Under the pieces are notes generated by a model. The model was not told where the DNA came from. It made no database searches and saw nothing but the letters and a program-made list of their open reading frames with translations. Positions 22,160-32,012 of a DNA stretch of 64,000 bases are shown piece by piece. A program made the translations under genes and the position numbers. Within the stretch, counting starts at the first letter, position 1; each line of letters opens with the position of its first letter. Source of the stretch: Streptomyces microflavus (GTDB lineage Bacteria; Actinomycetota; Actinomycetes; Streptomycetales; Streptomycetaceae); NCBI RefSeq assembly GCF_014650075.1, contig NZ_BMUG01000012.1, forward strand, positions 1-64,000, given 5' to 3'.

Positions 22160-23590
22160 CTAGGCCTGGCGCGAGGCGAGTTCGACGACGGTGATGTCGG
22201 CCGGGGCGCCGACCCGTACCGGCGGCCCCCAGGCGCCCGCTCCGCGGGAGACGAACAGCTGCGTGTCGCCGTACCGTTCGAGGCCGGCGACGGTCGGGTT
22301 GGCCAGCTCGGCGAGGTAGTTCCCCGGCCAGAGCTGTCCGCCGTGGGTGTGGCCGGAGAGCTGGAGGTCGACGCCGTGCTCGACGGCGTCGTGGATGACG
22401 ACCGGCTGGTGCGCGAGGAGGACGGCGGCCCGGGAGCGGTCCCGGTCGCCGAGCGCGCGGACGAAGTCGGGGCCCTGGCCCTCGGTCTCACCCGCGATGT
22501 CGTTGACCCCGGCGAGGTCGAACCCGCCCAGTTCCACCCGGGCGTTCTCCAGCGGGATCAGCCCCAGTTCGCGGACGTGGTTCACCCACTGCTCCGCGCC
22601 GGAGAAGTACTCGTGGTTGCCGGTGACGAAGAAGCTGCCGTGCCGTGACCGCAGCCCGGCCAGCGGTTCGGCGGCGGAGCCGAGGTCGGCCACGGACCCG
22701 TCGACCAGGTCACCGACGACGGCGACCAGGTCGGGCGAGGTGGAGTTGATCGTGTCGACGATGCGCCGGGTGTGGGCGCGGCCGAGGATCGGGCCGATGT
22801 GGATGTCGCTGACCACGGCGATCCGGAAGCCGTGGGCGGCGCGGGGCAGTTTGGCGAGGGGCACGGTGATGCGCTTGACGCTCGGCCCGCTCAGCACGTT
22901 GTGGGTGCCGTACCCGACGGTGGCGAGCCCGGCGGCGGCTGCGGCGCCGCCGACGACCCGGGAGACGAAGAGCCGCCGGGAGGGGTGCGCGATTCCCGGG
23001 GCGGCGGCCGCCGTTTTCGCTTCCGTTTCCGCCCGCGCGGCTGCTTCCGCATCCCGCACCGCTTCCGCTTCCGCTTCCGCTTCCGGTTCGGCGGGCGGTG
23101 CGGTCGCCGGGGTCCGGTCGACCGGGGTGGCGGGGCGGGGCGGGCCCGCCGGGACGAGTTCTTCCGTACGGGGACGGGTTCCGTTCGCCGTCGCGGCCAC
23201 GGTTCCTTCCGCCGCCGGGACGGAGGTTCCGGTTCCGGCCGTGGTCCGGGCGGCGGCGGCCGCATCGCGCCGGGCGAGCACCCGGCCCAGGAGCGGGCGG
23301 ACGGCCTCGCCCACCAGCAGGGCCAGCGTCAGGTACAGCAGGGCGGCCAGCCACAGGAAACCCGGCCAGGCGAGCACCTGCTGGAGCCAGAAGGGCGCGC
23401 CGATCCGGCCGGAGGTCATGGCTCCCAGGCTCAGCAGGGGCAGTACGAAGGCGGCGACGGTGCCCACCCTGCGCAGTGTGCTGCCCGGTGCCGTCGTGTC
23501 ACCGACGAACCGGCGCCACACATAGCGGTGCACACTCGCGAGCAGCGCCAATACCACGAGCGCCACCAGGACGAAGACCACTGCTGCCAT
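22160..23590 (-). CDS. Membrane-anchored calcineurin-like metallophosphoesterase
   Basis: A 476-residue protein. The N-terminal third has about three to four transmembrane helices (first residues VVFVLVALVVLALLA, then AAFVLPLLSLGAM and FLWLAALLYLTLALLV). A low-complexity Glu/Ala linker follows, encoded by repeated GCTTCC-type units on the plus strand. The catalytic domain starts after a further hydrophobic stretch. The di-metal motifs are complete: SDIHIGP, GDLVDG, GNHEYFSG, AHQP and SGHTHGGQ. It resembles YkuE-type phosphoesterases acting at the outer face of the membrane. The substrate is unknown. Confidence 0.93.
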   Translation of the reverse strand: MAAVVFVLVALVVLALLASVHRYVWRRFVGDTTAPGSTLRRVGTVAAFVLPLLSLGAMTSGRIGAPFWLQQVLAWPGFLWLAALLYLTLALLVGEAVRPLLGRVLARRDAAAAARTTAGTGTSVPAAEGTVAATANGTRPRTEELVPAGPPRPATPVDRTPATAPPAEPEAEAEAEAVRDAEAAARAETEAKTAAAAPGIAHPSRRLFVSRVVGGAAAAAGLATVGYGTHNVLSGPSVKRITVPLAKLPRAAHGFRIAVVSDIHIGPILGRAHTRRIVDTINSTSPDLVAVVGDLVDGSVADLGSAAEPLAGLRSRHGSFFVTGNHEYFSGAEQWVNHVRELGLIPLENARVELGGFDLAGVNDIAGETEGQGPDFVRALGDRDRSRAAVLLAHQPVVIHDAVEHGVDLQLSGHTHGGQLWPGNYLAELANPTVAGLERYGDTQLFVSRGAGAWGPPVRVGAPADITVVELASRQA

Positions 23591-23614
23591 CCGCGCTTAC
23601 CCACGTTCCTGTCG

Positions 23615-23860
23615 TCATGCGCGCTCGTCGCGCAAAGCTCTGACGCCACGCAACCCGATCGCGCCGACCACCGTCCCCAGAAGAAAGGACGTGATGGCGA
23701 GCAGCAGGTGTACCCAGAAGTACCCGGTCGGCTCTCCCGCGTCGTCGAACGCGAGCCCGCTGCCGTCCTGCCACAGGTTCTTGACGAAAGTGATCCAGAT
23801 GAACCAGCTCCACACCCCGAAGACGAGCAGGAACCAGGAGACGGGGCGGCTGAGCTTCAT
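23615..23860 (-). CDS. SCO4848-family small membrane protein
   Basis: An 81-residue protein beginning MKLSRPVSWFLL. It has two transmembrane helices (FLLVFGVWSWFIWITFV and VHLLLAITSFLLGTVVGAIG) separated by an acidic loop, with a basic C-terminal tail. Sequence and context match the actinobacterial SCO4848 family, whose function is unknown. It is divergent from the D,D-carboxypeptidase gene and directly upstream of the metallophosphoesterase on the same strand. Confidence 0.85.
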   Translation of the reverse strand: MKLSRPVSWFLLVFGVWSWFIWITFVKNLWQDGSGLAFDDAGEPTGYFWVHLLLAITSFLLGTVVGAIGLRGVRALRDERA

Positions 23861-23993
23861 GGATCCAGTATCGCCGCCACCCTCCGGGCCCTTCGCCCGG
23901 GGTGGCGTCCGAAAGGGGCAGTCCCGGCCATCCCTCCGGCGGGTCAGCCGGTCGGGGTCCGCATCCACATCTTTGCCCTGTACTTTTTCGACC

Positions 23994-25409
23994 GTGCCTG
24001 CTCTGAAAAAGATCGCTTCGACGGTCATCTCCGCCGCCCTGCTGTCCGGTCTTGCCCTCACCCCCGCATTCGCGGCCGACAAGGACAAGCAGGACGACAA
24101 GCAGCCCAAGCCACCGAGCACGATGTCGAGCCTCGGCGGGGAGCAGCTCGCCAAGACGGGCCCCCAGGTCAACCTGGGACCGGGAGCACCCGTGCTGCCC
24201 AAGAAGCTGTCCGGCCGCTCATGGGTCGTCGCGGACGCGGAGAGCGGCGACATCCTGGCCGCGCACAACGCGCACTGGCGGCTGCCCCCCGCCTCCACCC
24301 TGAAGATGCTGTTCGCGGACACGGTCCTGCCCGCGCTCCAGCCCACCACCCTGACCCACACGGTGAAGGACAGCGACCTGGCGGGGGTCGGCGAGGGCAG
24401 CAGCCTGGTGGGCATCAAGGAGGACCACACGTACACGGTCCACGATCTGTGGCTCGGCGTCTTCCTGCGGTCGGGCAACGACGCGGTACACGTGCTCTCG
24501 GAGATGTACGGGGGCGTCCCCAAGACGGTGACGGCGATGCAGAAGCACGCCGAGGAGCTCCAGGCGCTGGACACGACGGTGGTTTCGCCGGACGGCTACG
24601 ACGCCCCGGGGCAGGTCTCCAGCGCCTACGACCTGACGCTGATCGCCCGCAGCGGCATGCAGAAGAAGGACTTCCGCGAGTACGCGGCGACCGCGTCCGC
24701 CGACTTCCCCGGTGAGGAGAAGAAGGGGAAGAAGCGCGAGAGCTTCGAGATCCAGAACACCAACCGGCTGATCACCGGGGACAACGGCGTCGACCCGTAC
24801 AAGGGCATCGCGGGCGTCAAGAACGGCTACACCACCCATGCAGGCAACACCTTCACCGGCGTCGCCGAGCGCGACGGCCGGGTGCTGCTGGTCACCGTCA
24901 TGAACCCGTCGGCGGAGGAGAGCCACGCCGTCTACAAGGAGGCCGCCCACCTCCTGGACTGGGGCTTCGCCGCGAGCGGCAAGGTGACCCCGGTCGGTCA
25001 GCTGGTGCCCCCGAAGTCCGTGGACACCGGGAGCGCGAACGGCGGGAAGGGCGCCCAGCCGGCCGCCGGGGCGGACCAGGGCTCCGGGGGCCAGGCGAAG
25101 GCCGCGCACGCGGCGACGGCCGGGCAGGGCTCCGGCGGGGTCGGGATCGCGCTGGCGGTCGTCGGCGGCATGCTGGTGGTCCTGGCGGCCGGGGTGTTCC
25201 TGGTGAACCGGCGCTGGCCGGTGCCGGGCCTGACCCGCCGCACCCCGGCCACGGCCGATGCGACCGAGCCCGTCAAGCCCGCCGACCCGGCCGAGAAGGC
25301 CGAGCCGAAGGCTTCGGTCGGTGCGACCGAAACTGCCGAGTCGACCGAATCGGCAGGCCCGGCCGCCTCGGCCTCAGCCGGCCCGACCGCCCCGACCGAG
25401 AAGTCCTAG
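23994..25409 (+). CDS. D-alanyl-D-alanine carboxypeptidase (penicillin-binding protein family S11)
   Basis: A 471-residue protein starting at a GTG (VPALKKIAST) with a signal peptide ending TPAFA-AD. The active-site triad is present: Ser-x-x-Lys in PASTLKM, SGN in LRSGNDAV, and a KTG box that reads KNG in GVKNGYT. It trims the terminal D-Ala of peptidoglycan stem peptides outside the membrane. After the catalytic domain come a Gly/Ala linker, one transmembrane helix (ALAVVGGMLVVLAAGVFLV) and a cytoplasmic Pro/Ala/Glu-rich tail. Its stop overlaps the stop of the convergent YihY gene within one CTAG. Confidence 0.93.
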   Translation: MPALKKIASTVISAALLSGLALTPAFAADKDKQDDKQPKPPSTMSSLGGEQLAKTGPQVNLGPGAPVLPKKLSGRSWVVADAESGDILAAHNAHWRLPPASTLKMLFADTVLPALQPTTLTHTVKDSDLAGVGEGSSLVGIKEDHTYTVHDLWLGVFLRSGNDAVHVLSEMYGGVPKTVTAMQKHAEELQALDTTVVSPDGYDAPGQVSSAYDLTLIARSGMQKKDFREYAATASADFPGEEKKGKKRESFEIQNTNRLITGDNGVDPYKGIAGVKNGYTTHAGNTFTGVAERDGRVLLVTVMNPSAEESHAVYKEAAHLLDWGFAASGKVTPVGQLVPPKSVDTGSANGGKGAQPAAGADQGSGGQAKAAHAATAGQGSGGVGIALAVVGGMLVVLAAGVFLVNRRWPVPGLTRRTPATADATEPVKPADPAEKAEPKASVGATETAESTESAGPAASASAGPTAPTEKS

Positions 25410-26350
25410 GCGCGGGTGGAGCCGCCGGGCGCCACGGCTCCGGCTCCATCCCCCGCCCCCGTCTCCGGCGCGTCCTCCGCCCGGCCCACGCCTTCCTCCG
25501 CCTTGCTGCCGGTCGCGGTCCAGGCGGCGCAGAACAGCAGCAGCTTCGCGGTGAAGTTGATCCACAGCAGCAGCGCGATCGGCACACCGAACGCGCCGTA
25601 CATGCTCTTGCCCGCGACGTCCCTCATATAGCTGCCGAGCAGCAGCTTGAGCAGTTCGAAGCCGACCGCGCCGATCAGGGCTGCGACCACCAGTCGGCGC
25701 CGGGGCGGCTCGACCCCGGGCAGCAACGACAGCAGATAGAGCAGCAGCAGGAAGTCGGCGAGGACCGCCACCGCCAGCGCGGCCACCCGGAGCAGGACAC
25801 CGCCCGCGCCGCCCTCGGGGATGCCGATGAGGTCGGCGGTCCAGCCGACGGCGGTCGAACCGGCCGTGGAGACCGCCAGGGTGGCGAGCGCCGCTCCCCC
25901 GAGGCCGACCAGCAGCACGGCGTCCTTGAGCTTGGCGACGACCGGGTTGGCCTCCTGGACGTCGTCCAGCTCCCAGACCGCGCGCAGGCACTCCCGCATC
26001 GAGCCGACCCAGCCGATGCCGGTGAACAGCAGCAGCGCACCGGCCACCAGACCGACCGTGCCCGCGTTGGCCACCAGACCGTCGATGCCGAGCTGGTCGG
26101 AGATGCCCGGCACCTGATCGGCGATCTTGTCCTTGATGGTGTCGAGCTGCTTGTCGCTCAGTAGCGCGGCCGCGACCGCCGCGCCGACCGCGATCAGCGG
26201 GAAGAGCGCCAGGAAGCTGATGAAGGTGATCGCGGCGGCGAGCCTGGCCCAGTGGACCCGGTCCAGCCGCTCGTAGGAGCGCCAGGCGTGCGTCGCCATC
26301 AGCCGGGAGACGAGCGGCCCGACGACGGGGAGTTTCTTGAGCCAGTCCAT
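25406..26350 (-). CDS. YihY/BrkB-family integral membrane protein
   Basis: A 314-residue protein starting MDWLKKLPVVG. It has about six transmembrane helices, including AAAITFISFLALFPLIAVGAA near residue 40, which is the conserved YihY core. Formerly annotated as ribonuclease BN, this family has no proven nuclease activity, and its role (possibly envelope or transport) is unclear. The C-terminal tail is Ala/Glu/Gly-rich. The gene is convergent with the carboxypeptidase, the two sharing a CTAG at their stops. Confidence 0.9.
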   Translation of the reverse strand: MDWLKKLPVVGPLVSRLMATHAWRSYERLDRVHWARLAAAITFISFLALFPLIAVGAAVAAALLSDKQLDTIKDKIADQVPGISDQLGIDGLVANAGTVGLVAGALLLFTGIGWVGSMRECLRAVWELDDVQEANPVVAKLKDAVLLVGLGGAALATLAVSTAGSTAVGWTADLIGIPEGGAGGVLLRVAALAVAVLADFLLLLYLLSLLPGVEPPRRRLVVAALIGAVGFELLKLLLGSYMRDVAGKSMYGAFGVPIALLLWINFTAKLLLFCAAWTATGSKAEEGVGRAEDAPETGAGDGAGAVAPGGSTRA

Positions 26351-26536
26351 GGACCTACGCGTACCCTCCCGGGCCCGGAAAACCGGCGGACCGCACCGAG
26401 GACTCTTCCGGCCGCGTCCGGACGGAGTACGCGGCGCCCCGGTGCCCCACACTCCGTCACCCATTCCGGTGAGCGGTGTAACAAAGGGGACGAATAGGTT
26501 TTCCCGGACGATACGCCCGGGGCTACGGTCACGGGC

Positions 26537-27913
26537 ATGTCCGTCGACACGGTGTCCTTGACCGGCTGGGGCCGCACCGCCCCGACCACCGCCGTACGGT
26601 TTCGCCCCCGTACGTACGAGGAAGCGGCTGCCGTGGTCCGGGGCCGCGGGCCCCGGGGCGCCATCGCCCGGGGGCTCGGGCGCGCGCCCGGTGACGCGGC
26701 GCAGAACGCGGGCGGCTCGGTGCTCGACATGACGGGCCTGGACCGCGTCCGCGCCCTGGACGAGGGGGCGGGAACGGTCCGCTGCGACGCCGGGGTGAGC
26801 CTGGAGCGGCTGCTGCGGATCCTGCTGCCGCGCGGCTGGTTCCTGCCGGTCGCGCCCGGGACCGGCAGGATCACCGTGGGCGGTGCGATCGCCTCCGACG
26901 TGCACGGCCGCGACCACCCGGGCGCCGGTTCCCTCGCCCGGCACGTCGACGCGCTGGAGCTCCTCACCGCCGACGGCGAGGTGCGTACGGTGACGCCCGG
27001 CACCGCTCTCTTCGACGCGACCACCGGCGGCCTGGGGCTGACCGGGGTGATCCTCGCCGCCACCCTCCGCCTGAAGCGCGTGGCCACCCCGTTGATCTCC
27101 GTCTCCACCGAGCGGGCCACGGACCTGGACGACCTGCTGGCCCGCTTCACGGCCGTCGGCGACCGGCCCGGCGGCCCCCAGTCGTACGCCTCCGCCTGGA
27201 TCGACCTGCTGGCGCGGGGCCGGGCGACCGGGCGCGGGGTCCTCACCCAGGGGGAGCACGCGCCCCTCTCCGTGCTACCGGCGCACGCCCGGCGCACAAT
27301 GCGCGCCCCGCGCACGGCGGAGTACGGCCGGAGGGACCCGTGGCCCGCCCTGCCGGCCCTCCCCGGCGGCCTGCTGGGCCGGACCTCCGCCGCCCTCCTC
27401 AACGAGATCCGCTACCGCGGCGCGCCCCGCTCCCGGACCGGTGAGCTGCGGACCGCCGCCGCCTTCTTCCACCCCCTGGACGCCCTGCCCGACGCGAACC
27501 GGCTGCACGGCCGCGCCGGGCTCGTGCGCTACCGGTTCACGGTCGGGTACGGGCAGGAGGAGGCCCTGCACCGCGTGGTGCGGCGGATCTCGGCGCGGCG
27601 GTGTCCCGCGTCCGGGGCCACGCTCCAGCGGTTCGGCGCCCCTTCGCCGGGGTGGCTGTCGTTCCCCGCACCCGGCTGGACGCTCGCCCTCGACCTGCCC
27701 GCCGCCCTGCCCGGCCTGGCCCGCTTCCTGGACGGGCTCGACGCGGAGGTGGCGGCGGCCGGGGGCCGGGTCTGCCTGGCGCAGGACTCCCGGACGCGCC
27801 CGGAGACGGCGGCCGCGATGTACCCCCGGCTCGGCGAGTTCCGGGAGCTGCGGGCGGAGCTGGACCCGACGGACGCGTTCCGCTCGGACCTGGCCCGCCG
27901 GCTCGGCCTGTGA
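26537..27913 (+). CDS. dprE1: DprE1-like FAD-dependent oxidase (decaprenylphosphoryl-ribose 2'-oxidase family)
   Basis: A 458-residue VAO-type flavoprotein. The FAD domain includes AIARGLGRAPGDAAQNAGG and APGTGRITVGGAIASDVHG, where the conserved HG motif contacts FAD. The C-terminal substrate domain includes PGWTLALDLP and AQDSRTRPE, matching mycobacterial DprE1. With the next gene (DprE2-like, same strand) it would epimerise a polyprenylphosphoryl pentose. The position equivalent to Cys387 of the M. tuberculosis enzyme is Ala (27686-27688). The ATG lies seven bases after a TACGGT hexamer and lacks a clear ribosome-binding site, so the mRNA may be leaderless. Confidence 0.88.
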   Translation: MSVDTVSLTGWGRTAPTTAVRFRPRTYEEAAAVVRGRGPRGAIARGLGRAPGDAAQNAGGSVLDMTGLDRVRALDEGAGTVRCDAGVSLERLLRILLPRGWFLPVAPGTGRITVGGAIASDVHGRDHPGAGSLARHVDALELLTADGEVRTVTPGTALFDATTGGLGLTGVILAATLRLKRVATPLISVSTERATDLDDLLARFTAVGDRPGGPQSYASAWIDLLARGRATGRGVLTQGEHAPLSVLPAHARRTMRAPRTAEYGRRDPWPALPALPGGLLGRTSAALLNEIRYRGAPRSRTGELRTAAAFFHPLDALPDANRLHGRAGLVRYRFTVGYGQEEALHRVVRRISARRCPASGATLQRFGAPSPGWLSFPAPGWTLALDLPAALPGLARFLDGLDAEVAAAGGRVCLAQDSRTRPETAAAMYPRLGEFRELRAELDPTDAFRSDLARRLGL

Positions 27914-27973
27914 ACGGTCCCCATCGACGTACGCCTTTGTACTGCCGTTCCGCCCCCTGAAAAGGAGTGTTCC

Positions 27974-28729
27974 GTGAAGGACGCCTTCGGTGCCCCGCAG
28001 TCCCTGCTCGTCCTCGGCGGCACCTCCGAGATCGCCCTCGCCACCGCGCGCCGCCTGATCGCCCTGCGCACCCGCCGGGTCTGGCTGGCGGGCCGCCCCT
28101 CCCCGGCCCTGGAGGCGGCCGCCGTCGAGCTGCGCGACCGGGGCGCCGATGTGCGGACGGTCGCCTTCGACGCGCTGGATTCCGCCGCGCACGAGGAGGT
28201 GCTGGGCAAGGTCTTCGCCGAGGGCGACATCGATGTGGTGCTGATGGCGTTCGGGATCGCCGGGGACCAGGCGCGCGACGAGGAGGAGCCGGCGGCGGCG
28301 GTCCGGGTCGCCCAGACCAACTACACGGGGGCGGTCTCCGCGGGGCTGGTGTGCGCCGGAGCACTCCAGGCGCAGGGGCACGGTTCGCTGGTGGTGCTGT
28401 CCTCGGTGGCCGGGGAGCGCGCCCGGCGGGCGGACTTCATCTACGGCTCCAGCAAGGCCGGGCTCGACGCCTTCGCCCAGGGGCTCGGGGACGCCCTCCA
28501 GGGCACCGGCGTACAGGTGATGGTCGTGCGCCCCGGCGCCGTACGGACCCGGGGTGCGGCCGGGCAGCCGGAGCAGCCGCTCACCACCACCCCGGAGGAG
28601 GTGGCCGGGGCGATCGTGACGGGGCTGCGGCGGCGCTCGGAGACGGTGTGGGTGCCCGGTTCGCTGCGGGTGGTGATGTCGGCGCTGCGGCACGTGCCGC
28701 GCCCGCTGTACCGGCGGCTGCCGGTCTGA
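27974..28729 (+). CDS. dprE2: DprE2-like decaprenylphosphoryl-2-keto-pentose reductase (SDR family)
   Basis: A 251-residue short-chain dehydrogenase. The cofactor motif is LVLGGTSEIALATARRL, the Ser lies in VVLSSVAGERA, and the Tyr-Lys pair is in FIYGSSKAGLDAF. The GGTSEIA signature is characteristic of the DprE2 branch. It would reduce the 2-keto intermediate made by the preceding oxidase to the arabinose epimer. The start is a GTG after AAAGGAG. In mycobacteria the pair supplies arabinan precursor; in Streptomyces the use of the product is not established. Confidence 0.87.
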   Translation: MKDAFGAPQSLLVLGGTSEIALATARRLIALRTRRVWLAGRPSPALEAAAVELRDRGADVRTVAFDALDSAAHEEVLGKVFAEGDIDVVLMAFGIAGDQARDEEEPAAAVRVAQTNYTGAVSAGLVCAGALQAQGHGSLVVLSSVAGERARRADFIYGSSKAGLDAFAQGLGDALQGTGVQVMVVRPGAVRTRGAAGQPEQPLTTTPEEVAGAIVTGLRRRSETVWVPGSLRVVMSALRHVPRPLYRRLPV

Positions 28730-28745
28730 GGGCGCGGCGGGGTCT

Positions 28746-29336
28746 TCAGGGCCGCAGCGAAGGCGCGTCGATCGAGTAGCCGCCCTGGGCCGGGACGGCG
28801 GGCGTGGAGCCCCCGGCCCCGAACGGGAAGTCCCTGATCTTGCGCCAGACGGCGTCCGCGCCCTGTTCGTACAGGGCGAAGGAGCCGCAGGTCCAGGCCG
28901 CCTCGTAGTCGGCGAGCTCCGCGTACGCCCGGTCCATCGCCTCTTCGGAGATGCCGTGCGCCACGGTGACGTGCGGGTGGTACGGGAACTGGAGCTCGCG
29001 CACCAGCGGCCCGGAGGCGTCCCTGACCCGCTTCTGCAGCCAGGAGCAGGCCGAGGCCCCCTCGACGACCTGGACGAAGACCACCGGGGAGAGCGGCCGG
29101 AACGTGCCGGTCCCGGAGAGCCGCATCGGGAAGGGGCGGCCGGCCGTGGCGATCCTGTCGAGGTGCGCCTCGATCGCCGGCAGGTCGGCCGCCTCCGCCT
29201 CGGTCGGCGGCATGAGGGTGACGTGGGTGGGAATGCCGTACGCGGCGGGATCCCCGAAGCTCGCGCGCCGCTCCTGGAGCAGGCTGCCGTAGGGCTCCGG
29301 GACCGCGATCGAAACGCCGAGCGTTACGGTCCCCAC
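28746..29336 (-). CDS. 2H phosphoesterase (2'-5' RNA ligase-like)
   Basis: A 196-residue protein with the two His-containing motifs of the 2H superfamily: THVTLMPP near residue 38 and HPHVTVAHG near residue 120. These form a symmetrical active site for 2',5'- or cyclic phosphodiester chemistry on RNA or nucleotides. It lies 102 bases downstream of trpS on the same strand and is probably co-transcribed. The physiological substrate is unknown. The gene converges with dprE2 across a 16-base gap. Confidence 0.85.
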   Translation of the reverse strand: MGTVTLGVSIAVPEPYGSLLQERRASFGDPAAYGIPTHVTLMPPTEAEAADLPAIEAHLDRIATAGRPFPMRLSGTGTFRPLSPVVFVQVVEGASACSWLQKRVRDASGPLVRELQFPYHPHVTVAHGISEEAMDRAYAELADYEAAWTCGSFALYEQGADAVWRKIRDFPFGAGGSTPAVPAQGGYSIDAPSLRP

Positions 29337-29438
29337 GTCGTTCTCCTCAATCGTCGATGGTCGGTTTCCGGCCTTGCGCCGCGACCTGCCGCCGCAAGTG
29401 TGGCCCCTTCGGCCGTGATCTCGCCAGAGTCCTTGGAC

Positions 29439-30518
<1,080 letters not shown>

Positions 30519-30787
30519 TCAGGTGCGGGGGCGATCTCCGGCAGCCGGTGCGGGGCGCAGCGGGGGCGCACCCGCTCGGGTGCGGGGTCCGGGGACGCCC
30601 CGGGAGCGCGCGCCTGAGACGAAGACCACATTCCGGCCGCCGGAGCGCGCGGGCGGGCGCGGGATCGGCACGGGGAAGCGCACGCGGGCGGGCGCGCCGG
30701 AGAGTGAAGGTTTCCCTGCGCCGGATGCGACCGACGATACAAAGTGGGCACCACCCCCGCCCACGCCGTACGACGAACGGAGATCCC

Positions 30788-31993
30788 GTGTCCGCCACGG
30801 AAACCGCCATCGCCTCCGCCGAGGCGCACAGCGCGCACAACTACCACCCGTTGCCGGTCGTCGTGGCCTCGGCGGAGGGTGCCTGGATGACCGATGTCGA
30901 GGGGCGCCGCTACCTCGATCTGCTCGCCGGGTACTCGGCGCTCAACTTCGGCCACGGCAACCGCCGGCTGATCGACGCGGCCAAGGCCCAGCTGGAGCGG
31001 GTGACGCTGACCTCCCGGGCCTTCCACCACGATCGGTTCGCCGATTTCTGTACGCGGCTCGCCGAGCTCTGCTCCATGGAGATGGTGCTGCCCATGAACA
31101 CCGGGGCGGAGGCCGTGGAGACGGCGGTGAAGACCGCCCGTAAGTGGGGCTACCGGGTCAAGGGCGTCCCGGACGGGATGGCGAAGATCATCGTGGCCTC
31201 GGACAACTTCCACGGCCGCACGACGACGATCATCAGCTTCTCCACGGACCCGGAGGCGCGGGCCGACTACGGCCCGTACACCCCGGGGTTCGAGATCGTG
31301 CCGTACGGGGACCTCACCGCGCTCCGGGAGGCGATGACGGAGAACACCGTGGCGGTGCTGATCGAGCCGATCCAGGGCGAGGCCGGGGTGCTGGTGCCGC
31401 CGGCCGGCTATCTGCCCGGGGTGCGGGAGCTGACCCGGGAGCGGAACGTGCTCTTCATCGCGGACGAGATCCAGTCGGGTCTCGGGCGTACCGGGAAGAC
31501 GTTCGCGTGCGAGCACGAGGGCGTGGTGCCGGACATGTACGTGCTGGGCAAGGCGCTCGGCGGCGGGGTGGTGCCCGTGTCGGCCGTCGTGTCGTCGGCG
31601 GACATCCTCGGCGTGTTCAAGCCGGGCGAGCACGGCTCCACCTTCGGCGGGAACCCGCTGGCGTGCGCGGTGGCGCTGGAGGTGATCGCGATGCTGCGGA
31701 CCGGCGAGTACCAGGAGCGCGCCGCCGAGCTGGGCGACCATCTGCACCGGGAGCTGGGGCTGCTGGCCGGGGGCGGCGCGGTGGAGGCGGTACGCGGCCG
31801 GGGGCTGTGGGCGGGTGTCGACATCGCGCCCGCCCTGGGCACCGGCCGGGAGATCTCCGAGCGGCTGATGGAGGAGCGGGTGCTGGTGAAGGACACCCAT
31901 GGCTCCACGATCCGGATCGCGCCGCCGCTGGTGATTTCCAAGGAGGACCTGGACTGGGGTCTTGACCGGCTGCGGGCGGTGCTCAGCGCCTGA
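30788..31993 (+). CDS. rocD: Ornithine--oxo-acid aminotransferase
   Basis: A 401-residue class III PLP enzyme starting at a GTG. Conserved features are NTGAEAVETAVKTARKW, the PLP-contacting IADEIQSGLGRTGK and the Schiff-base Lys in LGKALGGGVVPVS. HGSTFGGNPLACAVALE is typical of ornithine aminotransferases. It converts ornithine and 2-oxoglutarate to glutamate semialdehyde and glutamate. Because it lies among core genes over 20 kb from the PKS, it is unlikely to be the cluster's dedicated aminotransferase. The 281-base region before it contains GATACAAAG as a possible -10, with no clear -35. Confidence 0.93.
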   Translation: MSATETAIASAEAHSAHNYHPLPVVVASAEGAWMTDVEGRRYLDLLAGYSALNFGHGNRRLIDAAKAQLERVTLTSRAFHHDRFADFCTRLAELCSMEMVLPMNTGAEAVETAVKTARKWGYRVKGVPDGMAKIIVASDNFHGRTTTIISFSTDPEARADYGPYTPGFEIVPYGDLTALREAMTENTVAVLIEPIQGEAGVLVPPAGYLPGVRELTRERNVLFIADEIQSGLGRTGKTFACEHEGVVPDMYVLGKALGGGVVPVSAVVSSADILGVFKPGEHGSTFGGNPLACAVALEVIAMLRTGEYQERAAELGDHLHRELGLLAGGGAVEAVRGRGLWAGVDIAPALGTGREISERLMEERVLVKDTHGSTIRIAPPLVISKEDLDWGLDRLRAVLSA

Positions 31994-32012
31994 GCCCTTC
32001 AGGGAAAGGGGG

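Noticed and set aside
30788-31993. Class III aminotransferase as the missing aminotransferase of the PKS pathway
   Set aside because: Its sequence fits ornithine aminotransferase and it lies among core genes more than 20 kb from the cluster. A dedicated enzyme is more likely upstream of base 1.
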